Shown here: one piece after another, positions 51,886 through 61,795 of the stretch
How positions within the stretch are numbered: position 1 is the first letter of the stretch
Layout: each line of letters starts with the position of its first letter
NCBI GenBank assembly: GCA_016125165.1
Contig: WGMH01000004.1
Location: 62,001 to 126,000, forward strand
Direction of reading: 5' to 3'
Length of the DNA stretch: 64,000 nucleotides
DNA from: Alphaproteobacteria bacterium
Lineage (GTDB): Bacteria > Pseudomonadota > Alphaproteobacteria > Micropepsales > Micropepsaceae
The notes under the pieces: model-generated
Seen by the model: only the letters and a program-made list of their open reading frames with translations
Told to the model about the DNA's origin: nothing
Database searches by the model: none
Program-made: the position numbers and the translations under genes

Positions 51886-54081
51886 ATGCGTATCCGACCA
51901 GCCCTCCTCCTGACCTGCGCGATCCTGATCCCGACCGGCATCGTGCTTGCGCAAACCACACCACCCGGCCTCGTGCGACAGGGCAACGTGGTCATGATGC
52001 AGCCGATCTCCGACACACAAAGCGATGCTGAGAAGGGCCCTCCGGCAAGTTCTGAACTTAGGCCCAGTTCCGCGCGGTCATTGAGCGCTGCCGATCACGA
52101 CATCTATACCCGCGCCTTCGCCGCTGCCGACCGCGGTGACTGGACCGGCGCGCGCGGCCTAGCCGCTCAGGGTCATGATGCCACCGCGCGTCGCATTGTG
52201 GAGTGGCGCTACGTCACGGACAGAAACAGTGGCGTCTCATTTGGCGAAATCAACGCCTTCATCAAAGCCAATTCCGGCTGGCCATTTCGCGACTCCATGT
52301 TTGCGCGCGCGGAAAAGGCGATGGACCCCGCGATGGATCCCCGCGCCGTTGTTGCATGGTTCGCGGGCCGCGATCCGGTAACCGCACTTGGCAAGGTGCG
52401 GCTGGGTCAGGCGCTTGTCGCTGTTGGCGACGCATCAAAGGGGCGCGAGATCATCAAGGACGCCTGGATCACCGGCAATTTCGAACCCGCCGACGAACTC
52501 AATATTGCGCAGCGCTATGGCGACCTCCTGACGCCCGAGGTCGAACGTCAACGCATGGACCAGCTACTTTGGCGGGGCGACACCACGGCGGCCAAACGGG
52601 AGCTCTCTCGGCTTTCGTCCGCGGACGCCGATCTGGCACGCGCGCGCATTGCGCTTCAAACCGGCTTGGGCAATGGCCTGACGCTCGCTGATCAGCTTTC
52701 GGGTGCGCAACGAAATGATCCCGGCCTCATATTCGACCGCGCGCGGGCTCTTCGTCGCGCGGGCAGCATCGATGCGGTGGCACCGCTCCTGGAGCGCGCG
52801 CCGACGCGGGAAATGGCGCGGATCAATCCATCCAAATGGTGGAGCGAACTTTCGCTGGCAATTCGCCAATGCATCAAGGACAGCAACTACAGAAGCGCTT
52901 ACGCACTTGCCGCTAACAGCGGTCTGACCGCGGGCACCGAGTATGCGGAGGTCCAGTTTCTGGCAGGCTGGCTCGCACTTCGTTTCCTGAAAGATCCGAA
53001 CCGGGCGCTTCCGCATTTCAAGAAGCTGGAAGATGGCGTGTCGCGTCCCATCAGCCTTTCGCGCGCGCGCTACTGGCAGGGCCGAGCCGCCGAGGCTGCT
53101 GGCGATCTGGCAAGCGCCTATGGCTATTACAAGAGCGCTTCACAGTTCTCCGACACATTCTATGGTCAGCTTGCCGCCGCGCGCATAGACGCGACGCCGA
53201 CCATCAAGCTCAAGGAGCCATGGGTGGATCCCAGTGGCGTGCGCGATGAGTTCAATCGCGACGACCTCACCCGGGCAATCCGTGTACTGGCAGACATCGG
53301 CGCGGAGAGCCTGGTGCGAACCTTCGCCATGAAGGCTGCGGACAGCTATCCCGATCCCAAGCGGATCAAGCTGCTGAACGAGCTTCTGGTTCAGCTGGGC
53401 TTCCGCGAGGTTGCCGTGCGGGTGGCAAAGAATGCCAGCTACGACGGGAATGCGATGTACACCTACTTGCATCCTGTAATCCCGCTACCCGCCTACAATG
53501 GACCGGATCCGCGCCCGGAACAGGCCCTTGTCTTTGGAATTATCCGGCAGGAAACGGAGTTCGACCCAGATGCGGTGAGCGGTGCTGGCGCACGCGGAAT
53601 CATGCAGTTGATGCCCTATACCGCGAAGAAGATCGCCAACTACACCAAGGTGCCATATCGCCCGAACGACCTGGCGCGGGATGTGAACTACAACATCCAG
53701 CTTGGGATGGGCGAATTGTCGATGAACCTGAATGACTGGGGCGGGTCATTTGTACTGACCGCGGCAGGCTACAACGCAGGGCCCGGCAACGTGCGCAAAT
53801 GGCTGGATCAATATGGCGATCCGCGCAGCCCGACCACCGACCCGGTCGACTGGATCGAGTTGATACCCTTCAACGAAACCAGAAACTATGTGCAGCGCGT
53901 GCTGGAAAACACGCAGGTCTATCGTGCTCGCCTGAGCGGCAAGGAAGAGCCGCTGCGCATCATGACGGACGTCTATCGCCCGCGCCTGCCCGACCAGAAG
54001 CCGCTGGCCTACACCCCGCCGCCACAGAGCTTCGTACCGCCGGATCAGGTGCCCACACCGACCCAGCGCCCGGATCACTGA
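51886..54081 (+). CDS. slt: Soluble lytic murein transglycosylase
   Basis: A 731-residue protein with a signal peptide ([23 protein letters not shown]), a long alpha-helical superhelix (TPR-like, about 80-540) and a C-terminal SLT domain: [21 protein letters not shown] with the catalytic Glu, then IMQLMPYTA and [16 protein letters not shown]. It cuts the glycan strands of peptidoglycan. It is divergent from dapA. The start has AAGG upstream. Confidence 0.95.
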   Translation: MRIRPALLLTCAILIPTGIVLAQTTPPGLVRQGNVVMMQPISDTQSDAEKGPPASSELRPSSARSLSAADHDIYTRAFAAADRGDWTGARGLAAQGHDATARRIVEWRYVTDRNSGVSFGEINAFIKANSGWPFRDSMFARAEKAMDPAMDPRAVVAWFAGRDPVTALGKVRLGQALVAVGDASKGREIIKDAWITGNFEPADELNIAQRYGDLLTPEVERQRMDQLLWRGDTTAAKRELSRLSSADADLARARIALQTGLGNGLTLADQLSGAQRNDPGLIFDRARALRRAGSIDAVAPLLERAPTREMARINPSKWWSELSLAIRQCIKDSNYRSAYALAANSGLTAGTEYAEVQFLAGWLALRFLKDPNRALPHFKKLEDGVSRPISLSRARYWQGRAAEAAGDLASAYGYYKSASQFSDTFYGQLAAARIDATPTIKLKEPWVDPSGVRDEFNRDDLTRAIRVLADIGAESLVRTFAMKAADSYPDPKRIKLLNELLVQLGFREVAVRVAKNASYDGNAMYTYLHPVIPLPAYNGPDPRPEQALVFGIIRQETEFDPDAVSGAGARGIMQLMPYTAKKIANYTKVPYRPNDLARDVNYNIQLGMGELSMNLNDWGGSFVLTAAGYNAGPGNVRKWLDQYGDPRSPTTDPVDWIELIPFNETRNYVQRVLENTQVYRARLSGKEEPLRIMTDVYRPRLPDQKPLAYTPPPQSFVPPDQVPTPTQRPDH

Positions 54082-54088
54082 AACGGCT

Positions 54089-54361
54089 TCAGTGGAAAAT
54101 GGAAAGCCACTCGCGCGCCAGCCTCTGGGCTTCGGCGATCTGACTGGTGTTCATCTCCGCTGCAATCTGCGCCCGCCATCTTTTGGCGATGTCGCTGCCC
54201 TTGATGGCAGCCAGATTGAACCACTTGTGCGCGGCGACGTAATCGACGCCCACGCCCTGCCCCGTGGAATAGGCCAAACCGAGATTGTAAAGCGCGTCAG
54301 CGCGCCCCTGTTTCGCATCCGCTTCGTACTGCGTCAGCGAGTCCACATCGATGCAAGCCAT
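54089..54361 (-). CDS. Sel1-like repeat protein
   Basis: An 89-residue protein with one clear Sel1-type repeat (ADALYNLGLAYSTGQGVGVDY, then VAAHKWFNLAAIKGS) followed by a helix. Sel1 repeats mediate protein contacts. The start MACIDVDSL has GAGGGGAG 8-9 nt upstream. It is convergent with slt (7 bp apart) and preceded, about 147 bp upstream, by a palindrome also found before the H1-like/GST pair. Confidence 0.8.
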   Translation of the reverse strand: MACIDVDSLTQYEADAKQGRADALYNLGLAYSTGQGVGVDYVAAHKWFNLAAIKGSDIAKRWRAQIAAEMNTSQIAEAQRLAREWLSIFH

Positions 54362-54506
54362 AACTTGCGCTCCCCTCGTGAAGCCGGACACCCGGCGTTC
54401 GCTCACTACAGCGGGAACCCCATCCCGCATGGGGAAATCGTGGCTTCGACAAGCTAAAGCGAAGTTAACGATAAAATTCAGGATTCATTAACGGATCGAT
54501 TGCGGA

Positions 54507-54526
54507 ATTCGTCCGTATACGGACAT
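54507..54526. promoter_or_regulatory. Candidate operator palindrome upstream of Sel1 gene
   Basis: ATTCGTCCGTATACGGACAT contains the perfect 14-bp palindrome GTCCGTATACGGAC. A near copy lies at 55739-55760. It is about 145 bp before the Sel1 start and just after the end of the GST gene. The site resembles a TetR-type operator in form. Confidence 0.5.
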
Positions 54527-54532
54527 ACACTG

Positions 54533-55375
54533 CTATGAGCGTGCGCGCTGGCCAAACAGAATTTTGCGTGCTGCTTCCTGGGCCTTCGGATCAGCTTGCT
54601 GTGCTTCGCGCAGTTCACGACCAAGCGCCAGGCCGCGCTCGACAGCGGGGCGCGCGCGTTGGCGGCCGATCCATGCCTTTACATGGGGAAATTCGTCGAG
54701 CTTGTGCATGCGGCCTGCACTCAGCGCCCAGCCCAGGCAGGCCATGTCGGCGATGGAATACTCGTCTGCAAGATATTCACGTTTGGCCAATTGCGTGTTC
54801 ATCACGCCAAGAAGGCGGTGCACTTCATCGAGATAGCGCTGGCGGGCATAGTCGTTGCCATCCTTTGCATAGTTGAGAAAGTGGTTCGCCTGTCCTGTCA
54901 TCGGACCGAGGCCCGCCATCTGCCAGAACAGCCACTCATCGACAGCCACGCGATTGCGCTCGTCCTTCGGATAGAACTTGCCGGTCTTGCGCCCGAGATA
55001 TTGGAGGATAGCCCCGGACTCGAAGACCGAAATCGGCTTGCCGCCCGGACCATCAGGATCGACGATAGCGGGCATACGGTTGTTCGGAGCGATCTTCAGG
55101 AAAGCGGGCGCGAACTGCTCACCTTTGCCAATGTGGATGGGGATCATCCGGTAGGGGAGCTTGGCCTCCTCGAGAAAGATGGAGACCTTCCAGCCATTGG
55201 GCGTCGGCCAATAGTAAAGGTCTATGGGGCGCTGCCGAGACCGGGTGGATTTGCTTGCCCCGGAAAAAGAAGAAGGGGAAGCCTTCGCAGACTTCCCCTT
55301 ATTGGGCTTAACCGCGGCTGCCCTGACTGCGCGCTTGCGCTGCGCCCGGGCTGCCGCGGCTTTAGCCTTCGCCAC
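54533..55375 (-). CDS. Glutathione S-transferase with basic H1-like N-terminal tail
   Basis: A 280-residue protein. Residues 1-50 are Ala/Lys/Arg/Ser-rich and low complexity. The GST fold starts at IDLYYWPTPNGWKVSIFLEE (the NGWK loop typical of the YfcG/Ure2-like group), with the cis-Pro segment NNRMPAIVDPDG, ESGAILQYLG, and a helical C-terminal domain (YSIADMACLGWALSA). These enzymes use glutathione as disulfide reductase or peroxidase. The start is GTG at 55375; AAGGG overlapping the TAA of the upstream H1-like gene suggests coupling. The basic tail could bind DNA or acidic surfaces, which is inference. Confidence 0.88.
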   Translation of the reverse strand: MAKAKAAAARAQRKRAVRAAAVKPNKGKSAKASPSSFSGASKSTRSRQRPIDLYYWPTPNGWKVSIFLEEAKLPYRMIPIHIGKGEQFAPAFLKIAPNNRMPAIVDPDGPGGKPISVFESGAILQYLGRKTGKFYPKDERNRVAVDEWLFWQMAGLGPMTGQANHFLNYAKDGNDYARQRYLDEVHRLLGVMNTQLAKREYLADEYSIADMACLGWALSAGRMHKLDEFPHVKAWIGRQRARPAVERGLALGRELREAQQADPKAQEAARKILFGQRARS

Positions 55376-55384
55376 TAGGCGCCC

Positions 55385-55576
55385 TTACGCAGCCGGAGCC
55401 GGGGCGGCCTTCGCTTTGCGCTTCGTTTTGCGCTTGGCTTTCTTCTTCGCCTTTTTGGCCTTCTTGGCCTTCTTGGCGGTCTTTTTGGCTTTGCGCTTCG
55501 TCTTGCGCGCTACCGTCTTCTTCGCGGCCTTAGCGACTTTCTTCTTCGCTTTCCGCTTCTTCGCTTTTGCTGGCAT
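55385..55576 (-). CDS. Lys/Ala-rich histone H1-like small protein
   Basis: A 63-residue protein made almost only of Lys, Ala, Arg and Thr (29 Lys by count), ending APAPAA. The AKKAKKA-type repeats resemble bacterial histone H1-like or AlgP/Hc-type tails that bind DNA non-specifically. The ribosome binding site AGAGGAG 9-10 nt before the ATG is strong, so it is probably real despite its low complexity. It is immediately followed by the GST gene, whose own N-terminus is similar. Confidence 0.78.
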   Translation of the reverse strand: MPAKAKKRKAKKKVAKAAKKTVARKTKRKAKKTAKKAKKAKKAKKKAKRKTKRKAKAAPAPAA

Positions 55577-55738
55577 GTCTAACGACTCCTCTAAGTTTTC
55601 AGGGTCGTGCGACTCGCACCCCCAAAACGTTGAGAAATATGAGTAACTTGCCTTAACGAAGCAATACTACCCCGCATCGGGGGGAATGGGCCTTACCCCC
55701 CGATTTCATAAAACCCGCATTTTTGCTGCATTAAATTC

Positions 55739-55760
55739 ATTCGTCCTTATACGGACGAAT
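55739..55760. promoter_or_regulatory. Candidate operator palindrome upstream of H1-like/GST genes
   Basis: Arms ATTCGTCC and GGACGAAT are exact inverted repeats around TTATAC, with one central mismatch. It shares the core GTCCGTATA(C/A)GGACGAAT, read on the minus strand, with 54507-54526. It is 163 bp before the H1-like ATG and 50 bp past the gatB stop. The region between also has a G-rich stem (CCCCCCGATGCGGGG-like). Confidence 0.5.
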
Positions 55761-55809
55761 AATCCTGCCCCAAGCGTCCACGAGGGTCAACGCCTTGCAA
55801 ATGTGCGAA

Positions 55810-57291
55810 TCAGGCGTCGTCTGGCAGTCCGAGTCGGACTTTCAGCACGGCGTTCACGGCCTGCGGATTTGCTTTTCCACCCGTCTGTTTCATCACCTGA
55901 CCGACAAACCAGCCCGCGAGTTTGGGTTTGGATTTCACCTCTTCCACCTTCGCAGGGTTGGCTGCGATCACGGCATCGACCGCCGCTTCGATCGCTCCGG
56001 TATCGGTCACCTGACGCAATCCGCGCGCTTCAACGACCGCTTTCGGATCGCCGCCTTCGCTCCAGATGATGTCCAAAAGGTCCTTGGCGATCTTTCCGGA
56101 GATGGAATTGTCCGCGACCATCGCGAGGATCGCGCTGTTGGCTTCGGCAGACACCGGACCATCAGTGATCGAGAGACCTGCCTTGTTCAGGCGCCCGAAA
56201 TACTCGTTGTTCAGCCAGTTCGCTGCGGACTTCGCCTCGCTGCCGGCAGCGAGCATCGCCTCGAAATAGTCTGCGGTTTCCTTTTCGGCCACGAGAACCG
56301 ATGCATCGTAGGCCGATAACCCCAGTTCCATGAACCGCGCCTTCTTCGCATCAGGCAATTCGGGAAGCGATGCTGCAATATCGTTCACCCAGGCCTGATC
56401 GAGCACGAGCGGAAGCAGGTCCGGATCCGGAAAATAGCGGTAATCGTGGGCTTCTTCCTTCGAACGCATCGAACGGGTTTCACCTGCGCGGGAGTCGAAG
56501 AGGCGCGTTTCCTGCCGGATTTCGCCGCCTGCTTCCAGAATTTCCACCTGCCTGCGGGCCTCGAATTCGACCGCCTGCACAATGAAGCGCATGGAGTTGA
56601 CGTTCTTGATCTCGCAGCGCGTGCCAAGCGGCCCCCCGGGCTTGCGCACGGACACGTTCACGTCCGCGCGCATGGAACCTTCCTCCATGTTGCCGTCGCA
56701 GGTGCCCAGATAGCGCACGATTGCCCGCAGCTTGCGTACGAAGGCGGCGGCCTCTTCGGAGGATCGCATGTCCGGTTTTGTCACGATTTCCATCAGCGCG
56801 ACGCCGGCGCGATTGAGATCGACGAACGAGTGATCCGGATGTTGATCGTGCAAACTCTTGCCCGCATCCTGCTCCAGATGCAGACGCTCGATGCCGACAC
56901 GGATGCTCTCACCATCCTTCAGATCGATGGTGACCTCGCCTTCGCCCACGATGGGGTTCTTGTACTGCGAGATCTGATAACCGGCGGGAAGATCAGGATA
57001 AAAATAGTTCTTCCGGTCGAAGATGCTTTCCAGATTGATCTTCGCCTTCAGGCCAAGGCCGGTGCGAACCGCTTGCTCGACACAGAATTTGTTGATCACC
57101 GGCAACATGCCAGGCATCGCCGCGTCGACGAAGGAGACCTGCGCATTCGGCGCCGCGCCAAACGCCGTGGCCGCACCCGAAAACAGCTTGGACTGGGAAA
57201 GAACCTGCGCATGGACTTCCATGCCAATCACGATCTCCCAGGGACCGGTGGCTCCTGCGATGAGCTTGTTCTTGTCCGGTGCGGCGTTCAT
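55810..57291 (-). CDS. gatB: Asp-tRNA(Asn)/Glu-tRNA(Gln) amidotransferase subunit B
   Basis: A 493-residue protein with [20 protein letters not shown] at the start, SYRNPI-like and [17 protein letters not shown], the kinase-like cradle, and a C-terminal YqeY-type tail domain ([20 protein letters not shown]). It phosphorylates the mischarged aminoacyl-tRNA before amide transfer. The ATG at 57291 overlaps the gatA stop (ATGA). Confidence 0.96.
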   Translation of the reverse strand: MNAAPDKNKLIAGATGPWEIVIGMEVHAQVLSQSKLFSGAATAFGAAPNAQVSFVDAAMPGMLPVINKFCVEQAVRTGLGLKAKINLESIFDRKNYFYPDLPAGYQISQYKNPIVGEGEVTIDLKDGESIRVGIERLHLEQDAGKSLHDQHPDHSFVDLNRAGVALMEIVTKPDMRSSEEAAAFVRKLRAIVRYLGTCDGNMEEGSMRADVNVSVRKPGGPLGTRCEIKNVNSMRFIVQAVEFEARRQVEILEAGGEIRQETRLFDSRAGETRSMRSKEEAHDYRYFPDPDLLPLVLDQAWVNDIAASLPELPDAKKARFMELGLSAYDASVLVAEKETADYFEAMLAAGSEAKSAANWLNNEYFGRLNKAGLSITDGPVSAEANSAILAMVADNSISGKIAKDLLDIIWSEGGDPKAVVEARGLRQVTDTGAIEAAVDAVIAANPAKVEEVKSKPKLAGWFVGQVMKQTGGKANPQAVNAVLKVRLGLPDDA

Positions 57292-58772
57292 GGGGCCCTC
57301 CACCACGTTTCGGGGCGGCTTGTGAAATTGGCGGCGACCTCGATGGAGCGGCCCACCTTCAGCACGGTCGCCTCGTCGAAGGCTTTGCCAATGACCTGAA
57401 GGCCCAGCGGCAAGCCGTTGGCTGTCAAACCAGCCGGAACGGCAAGGCCCGGAAGGCCCGCAAGGTTCACCGTGACGGTGAAAACGTCGTTCAGATACAT
57501 CGAGATAGGATCATCGCTCTTGGCGCCAACCGGGAATGCCGGTCCCGGCGTCGCCGGTGTAAGGATGGCGTCACATTTGGCAAAAGCCTGCTCGAAGTCC
57601 CGCGCAATCAGGCTTCGCACCTTCTGTGCTCTTATATAATAAGCGTCGTAGTACCCGGCTGAGAGCACATAGGTTCCAATCAGGATGCGGCGACGCACCT
57701 CTGCCCCGAAACCTTCGGCCCTGCTCTTCTCATACAACTCGGCAATCTCGTGGGTGCCCTTGGCGCGATGGCCGAAGCGTACGCCATCATAGCGCGCCAG
57801 GTTCGAGGAGGCCTCGGCGGGCGCCACAATATAATACGCAGGCAATGCATACTTTGTGTGCGGCAGCGAAATCTCCACGATCTCTGCGCCCTGCGCCTTC
57901 AGCCATTCGGCACCCTTCTGCCAGAGCGCATCAATCTCCGGCGGTGCGCCGTCGAGGCGATACTCCTTGGGAATACCGATGCGCAGCCCCTTCACGCCGC
58001 TTTCGAGACCGGCTTCATAATCGGGGACCGGCAGATCGACGCTGGTGGAATCCTTCGGATCAACGCTTGCCATCGACCCGAGCAGGATCGCGGCATCACG
58101 CACCGTGCGTGTCATGGGTCCGGCCTGATCGAGTGATGATGCGAAGGCCACAATGCCCCACCGCGAGCAGCGGCCATAGGTCGGCTTGATGCCAACCGTG
58201 CCGGTGACGGCGGCGGGCTGACGGATCGAACCGCCTGTGTCGGTGCCCGTCGCAGCAAGACAGATGCGGCTGGCAACAGCCGCCGACGATCCGCCCGAAG
58301 ACCCACCCGGCACGAGCGCCGCATTGGAATCCTTCGCCCGCCACGGATTGAGCACGGGCTTGTAGTAGCTGGTTTCATTGGACGAACCCATCGCGAATTC
58401 GTCCATATTGGTTTTGCCCAGCATCACCGCGCCGGCATCCCACAGGTTCTGCGTTACCGTGGATTCATAGGGTGGGATGAAGTTGCCGAGAATGTTGCTG
58501 CCCGCCGTGCTGCGCACGCCCTTTGTGCAAAACAGATCCTTGATGGCGAGCGGCAGACCTTCAAGCTTTCCTGCCTCGCCCTTTGCGATACGCGCATCGG
58601 ACGCTTTCGCCATTGCGAGCGCGCGGTCAGGGGTCTCGGTCACAAAGGCATTGAGCGGTCGCGCGGCTTGCATCGCTGCAATGAATGCCTGCGTCAGTTC
58701 CACCGACGAGATCTTCTTGCCGCGCACAGCATCGCGCGCTTCGGCCAGGGTGAATTCCGTTGGATCGCTCAT
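57288..58772 (-). CDS. gatA: Asp-tRNA(Asn)/Glu-tRNA(Gln) amidotransferase subunit A
   Basis: A 494-residue amidase-signature enzyme. The Ser-cisSer-Lys triad is visible as the Lys in [24 protein letters not shown] and [13 protein letters not shown]. It releases ammonia from glutamine for GatB. The ATG overlaps the stop of the GNAT gene by 4 nt. GatA normally follows gatC directly; here an acetyltransferase sits between. Confidence 0.97.
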   Translation of the reverse strand: MSDPTEFTLAEARDAVRGKKISSVELTQAFIAAMQAARPLNAFVTETPDRALAMAKASDARIAKGEAGKLEGLPLAIKDLFCTKGVRSTAGSNILGNFIPPYESTVTQNLWDAGAVMLGKTNMDEFAMGSSNETSYYKPVLNPWRAKDSNAALVPGGSSGGSSAAVASRICLAATGTDTGGSIRQPAAVTGTVGIKPTYGRCSRWGIVAFASSLDQAGPMTRTVRDAAILLGSMASVDPKDSTSVDLPVPDYEAGLESGVKGLRIGIPKEYRLDGAPPEIDALWQKGAEWLKAQGAEIVEISLPHTKYALPAYYIVAPAEASSNLARYDGVRFGHRAKGTHEIAELYEKSRAEGFGAEVRRRILIGTYVLSAGYYDAYYIRAQKVRSLIARDFEQAFAKCDAILTPATPGPAFPVGAKSDDPISMYLNDVFTVTVNLAGLPGLAVPAGLTANGLPLGLQVIGKAFDEATVLKVGRSIEVAANFTSRPETWWRAP

Positions 58773-59248
58773 GCCGCATGTGGCTCGCGTATCGCGAGCC
58801 CCTTCTCATAGAACACTGACCAGCTTGTATCCGGATAATCGAGCACAGCACCGCATCGGTTAAAGCCCGCGCGCTCGTAGACGCGCCACGCCGCCGGGTG
58901 GCGGTCGCCGGTTTCCAGAACGAGCTTTTCAAAGCCTTCCTTGCGCGCGAGCCCTTCGATTTCCGAAAGGATCATCCCGCCGATGCCGCGCCCCTGAATG
59001 GCGGGGCGCGTGTACATCCGCTTCACCTCGCCAATGCGATCGCCATGGCGCTTTAGTGCGCCGCAAGCCACCGCGAGGCCGTTCTCACGTGCGATGAATA
59101 CCGTGGTATCCGATCGCGCCATCTCTTCGGCGGTCATGTGATAGCAGTGCTCTGGCGGGGTGAGTTCGAGCAGAACCGCATTCAGTTCGGCAATAAGGGC
59201 TCGAACCTCGTCCTGCAACGGGCTCTCGGCGGCGATGGAGACACTCAC
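58769..59248 (-). CDS. GNAT family N-acetyltransferase inside the gat operon
   Basis: A 159-residue protein with a GNAT core: [20 protein letters not shown] (acetyl-CoA loop Q/R-x-x-G-x-G), then [20 protein letters not shown] and GFNRCGAV. The substrate is unknown. It starts 4 bp after gatC and its stop overlaps gatA, so it is co-translated with the amidotransferase. Confidence 0.9.
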   Translation of the reverse strand: MSVSIAAESPLQDEVRALIAELNAVLLELTPPEHCYHMTAEEMARSDTTVFIARENGLAVACGALKRHGDRIGEVKRMYTRPAIQGRGIGGMILSEIEGLARKEGFEKLVLETGDRHPAAWRVYERAGFNRCGAVLDYPDTSWSVFYEKGLAIREPHAA

Positions 59249-59252
59249 GGGC

Positions 59253-59540
59253 TTACTCCACCACCTTCGGCACGACGAAGAAATTGTCCTCCGACAGCGG
59301 GGCGTTGGCGGTGACGGCCTCGGGCTGGCCGCCGTCGGTGACTTTGTCTTCGCGCATCTTCAGCCGCTGGGCTACGACGCTGGTCATGGCCGGCACGTCC
59401 TCGACATTCACTTCGCCAAGCTGTTCCACCCAGGCCAGAATCTGGTTGAGTTCGCGCTCCATCGGCTCCACGCGCTCTTCTTCGAGCGCCAGACGGGCGA
59501 GCTTGGCGATACGCCGGACGGTGTCCTTGTCGACGGACAT
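59253..59540 (-). CDS. gatC: Asp-tRNA(Asn)/Glu-tRNA(Gln) amidotransferase subunit C
   Basis: A 95-residue protein with DTVRRIAKLARLALEEERVE, LNQILAWVEQLGEVNVEDVP and the C-terminal LSEDNFFVVPKVVE, the GatC belt that holds A and B together. Start MSVDKDTV, 4 bp before the GNAT gene. It is divergent from the VOC gene. Confidence 0.95.
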   Translation of the reverse strand: MSVDKDTVRRIAKLARLALEEERVEPMERELNQILAWVEQLGEVNVEDVPAMTSVVAQRLKMREDKVTDGGQPEAVTANAPLSEDNFFVVPKVVE

Positions 59541-59625
59541 GGCTTTAAACACTGTGCTAGAAGTCTGCCGGTCTTGCTACCAACCGCCGGAACCGCTGGC
59601 AAGGTGAAGAGGCGAAAGCGCTGAA

Positions 59626-59994
59626 ATGCCGCTCGAAATAACGCAAATCGATCATGTTCAGATTGCCGTTCCGCGCACCTTGGAAGCCGAGGCGCTTGCC
59701 TTTTACCGGCAGGTTCTGGGTCTGACGGAAATCCCCAAGCCGGAGGCTCTGCGTGGTCGTGGCGGGGCATGGTTTGCAGTCGGCAATCTGCAAATGCACG
59801 TAGGCGTCGATTCCGAAGGCGGGGGGCCCAAGAGCAAACGCCATGTCTGCTTCCTCGTGCCCGATCTCGCCAGAGCCAAGGCCGAAATCGTGTCGCGCGG
59901 CGTGGCGATCGAAGAAGAGAGCGTGGCCGAGGGCCTGTCGCGTTTTTTCATCCGCGACCCCGCCGGAAACCGGATCGAGATCGGGCATCGGTGA
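59626..59994 (+). CDS. VOC (glyoxalase/bleomycin resistance) family protein
   Basis: A 122-residue protein: one betaalphabeta-betabetabeta VOC module pair with [20 protein letters not shown] at the start, [20 protein letters not shown] in the middle and [16 protein letters not shown] at the end, with His and Glu in the usual metal positions. Its reaction is unknown. The GTG of ruvX overlaps its stop, so the two are coupled. Confidence 0.88.
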   Translation: MPLEITQIDHVQIAVPRTLEAEALAFYRQVLGLTEIPKPEALRGRGGAWFAVGNLQMHVGVDSEGGGPKSKRHVCFLVPDLARAKAEIVSRGVAIEEESVAEGLSRFFIRDPAGNRIEIGHR

Positions 59995-60461
59995 TCGTCG
60001 AACTCTCCGCGCTGAAGGGTGCGCTGGCGCCCTCATCCCGTCTGCTCGGTCTCGATCTGGGCGAGAAAACCATCGGCCTTGCGCTCTCAGATACTTTGCT
60101 GACAGTGGCGACACCCCTGGAAACGCTGCGGCGCAGCAAGTTCGGAACCAACGCGGCTGAGCTGGAGGCGGTGATCGCCCGGCAAAATGTGGGCGGTCTG
60201 GTTATCGGATTGCCACTCAACATGGATGGAAGCGAGGGGCCATCGGCCCAGTCGGCACGAGCCTTCGCACGCAACTTCGCCACACGTTCACCGTTGCCCA
60301 TCGTGTTTCAGGACGAGCGCCTCTCAACCGCGGCCGTAACGCGAACGCTTCTGGAGGCCGATGCTTCCCGCAAGAGACGGTCACAACTCGTGGACAAGAT
60401 GGCCGCCGCTTACATATTGCAGGGCGCGCTCGACCGGTTGCGCCATATGGGGGATCGATGA
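59991..60461 (+). CDS. ruvX: Putative pre-16S rRNA nuclease / Holliday junction resolvase RuvX (YqgF)
   Basis: A 156-residue RNase H-fold protein with [20 protein letters not shown] near the start (catalytic Asp), [20 protein letters not shown] and [20 protein letters not shown] (Glu and Asp), then KMAAAYILQ. The start is GTG at 59991 in a GTGA overlap with the VOC stop. Its role in 16S rRNA 5'-end maturation is established in E. coli. Confidence 0.95.
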   Translation: MIVELSALKGALAPSSRLLGLDLGEKTIGLALSDTLLTVATPLETLRRSKFGTNAAELEAVIARQNVGGLVIGLPLNMDGSEGPSAQSARAFARNFATRSPLPIVFQDERLSTAAVTRTLLEADASRKRRSQLVDKMAAAYILQGALDRLRHMGDR

Positions 60462-61795
60462 CGACGACAACCGAGGATCCGGACAACCGGCCCGCCCGCT
60501 TCCTGTGGCTGCCGCCATTTCTGCGTCCACCCGCCGAAATTCCCGTACGGCAGGAACGCATTCTGCTTCTAGTGGGATCGGCGGCGCTGTTCGGCGGCTA
60601 CGACATGAACATCTTCGGGATGGCGCTGCCGCAGATTCAGCAGTCGCTCAACATTCCCGAGAACATGGCGGGGCTCACCATTTCCTTCTTCAGGCTGGCC
60701 ACGTTCGCGGCGCTTCTGCTCGCCATGAGTGCCGACCTGTTCGGGCGGCGGCGGCTTCTGCTTGTCACCATCGTCGGCGCCGCGGTGATGACGATCCTCA
60801 CCGCCTTCGCGCACACCTATCCGCAATTCGTGTGGGCGCAGATCGGCGTGCGCGTGTTCGGCTACGCGGAAGAGATGCTCTGCTATGTGACCGTGGCCGA
60901 AGAGATCAACGCGCGCGTGCGCGGATGGTCCACGGGCACGCTGGCAGCGATGGCCGCCTTTGGCGGCGGTATGGCGGCACTCGTGTTTGGCGCGGTGAAT
61001 TATCTGCCCTTCGGCTGGCGTGCACTCTACGTGATTGGTGGCTGCTCGCTGTTCGCGCTTGCCTACTTCCGCCGAAAGCTGCCGGAAACAAAACGCTTTG
61101 AAGTTCGTAAGGACGAAGTGCGAAAATTGGCGTCCACCACAGGAGCGGCGCTTCAGGCGGCAAAGCGCCTCTTCACGGAATATCCGCGCCGCATCACCGC
61201 GCTGCTTATCGCAGTCGCCTGCTTCGGATTTGCGAATGGTGCAGCGGCAACGCTGATGTCGAAATATCTTCAACAGGCGCACGGGTATGCGCCCGGCAAT
61301 GTGACGACACTTTTTATTCTTGGCGGCACGATATCGCTGGTCGGAAATTTCTTTGCGGGACGCCTCAGCGACTGGCTTGGCCGTCGTGTGATGACGGTTG
61401 TTTGCGTGCTACTGATGGCGGGCGGCTATGGCGTGTTTTATAGCGGCGTCGACAGCTGGATGCTGCCCGCAGCCTGGATAGCAGGATTGATGGGATATCT
61501 TTCGGCAGCGGCAATGTTCTCCGGCTATCCCTCAGAACTCTTCCCAACGGCGTATCGCGCAACGGCATCGGGCATGCGCTATCTCACCGATGTTCTGTTT
61601 GGCGCAACCGGACTTGCCCTCGAAGGCGTGTTCTATGACTTTTTCGTGAGCCGGGGATTTGACCCATTGCTCGCGCATGGCCCGGCGATCATGCTGCCGC
61701 TCGTTCTTGTTCCCATCACGATTGTCTGCGTCATGTTTCTTCCGGAAACCGCAGGCCGTTCGCTCGAAGACCTCACCGAAACTCCGACGGCATGA
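60458..61795 (+). CDS. MFS transporter
   Basis: A 445-residue protein with about twelve membrane helices, the first after a Pro-rich N-terminus, and cytoplasmic loop motifs [14 protein letters not shown] and [14 protein letters not shown]. The C-terminal [14 protein letters not shown] is typical of sugar-porter-like MFS proteins. Substrate unknown. ATG overlaps the ruvX stop (ATGA) and its stop overlaps the next gene. Confidence 0.9.
   Translation: MTTTTEDPDNRPARFLWLPPFLRPPAEIPVRQERILLLVGSAALFGGYDMNIFGMALPQIQQSLNIPENMAGLTISFFRLATFAALLLAMSADLFGRRRLLLVTIVGAAVMTILTAFAHTYPQFVWAQIGVRVFGYAEEMLCYVTVAEEINARVRGWSTGTLAAMAAFGGGMAALVFGAVNYLPFGWRALYVIGGCSLFALAYFRRKLPETKRFEVRKDEVRKLASTTGAALQAAKRLFTEYPRRITALLIAVACFGFANGAAATLMSKYLQQAHGYAPGNVTTLFILGGTISLVGNFFAGRLSDWLGRRVMTVVCVLLMAGGYGVFYSGVDSWMLPAAWIAGLMGYLSAAAMFSGYPSELFPTAYRATASGMRYLTDVLFGATGLALEGVFYDFFVSRGFDPLLAHGPAIMLPLVLVPITIVCVMFLPETAGRSLEDLTETPTA

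Noticed and set aside
55385-55576. Lys-rich ORF as mere low-complexity artefact
   Set aside because: I kept it as a gene because of the strong AGAGGAG ribosome binding site, proper spacing and coupling to the GST gene.
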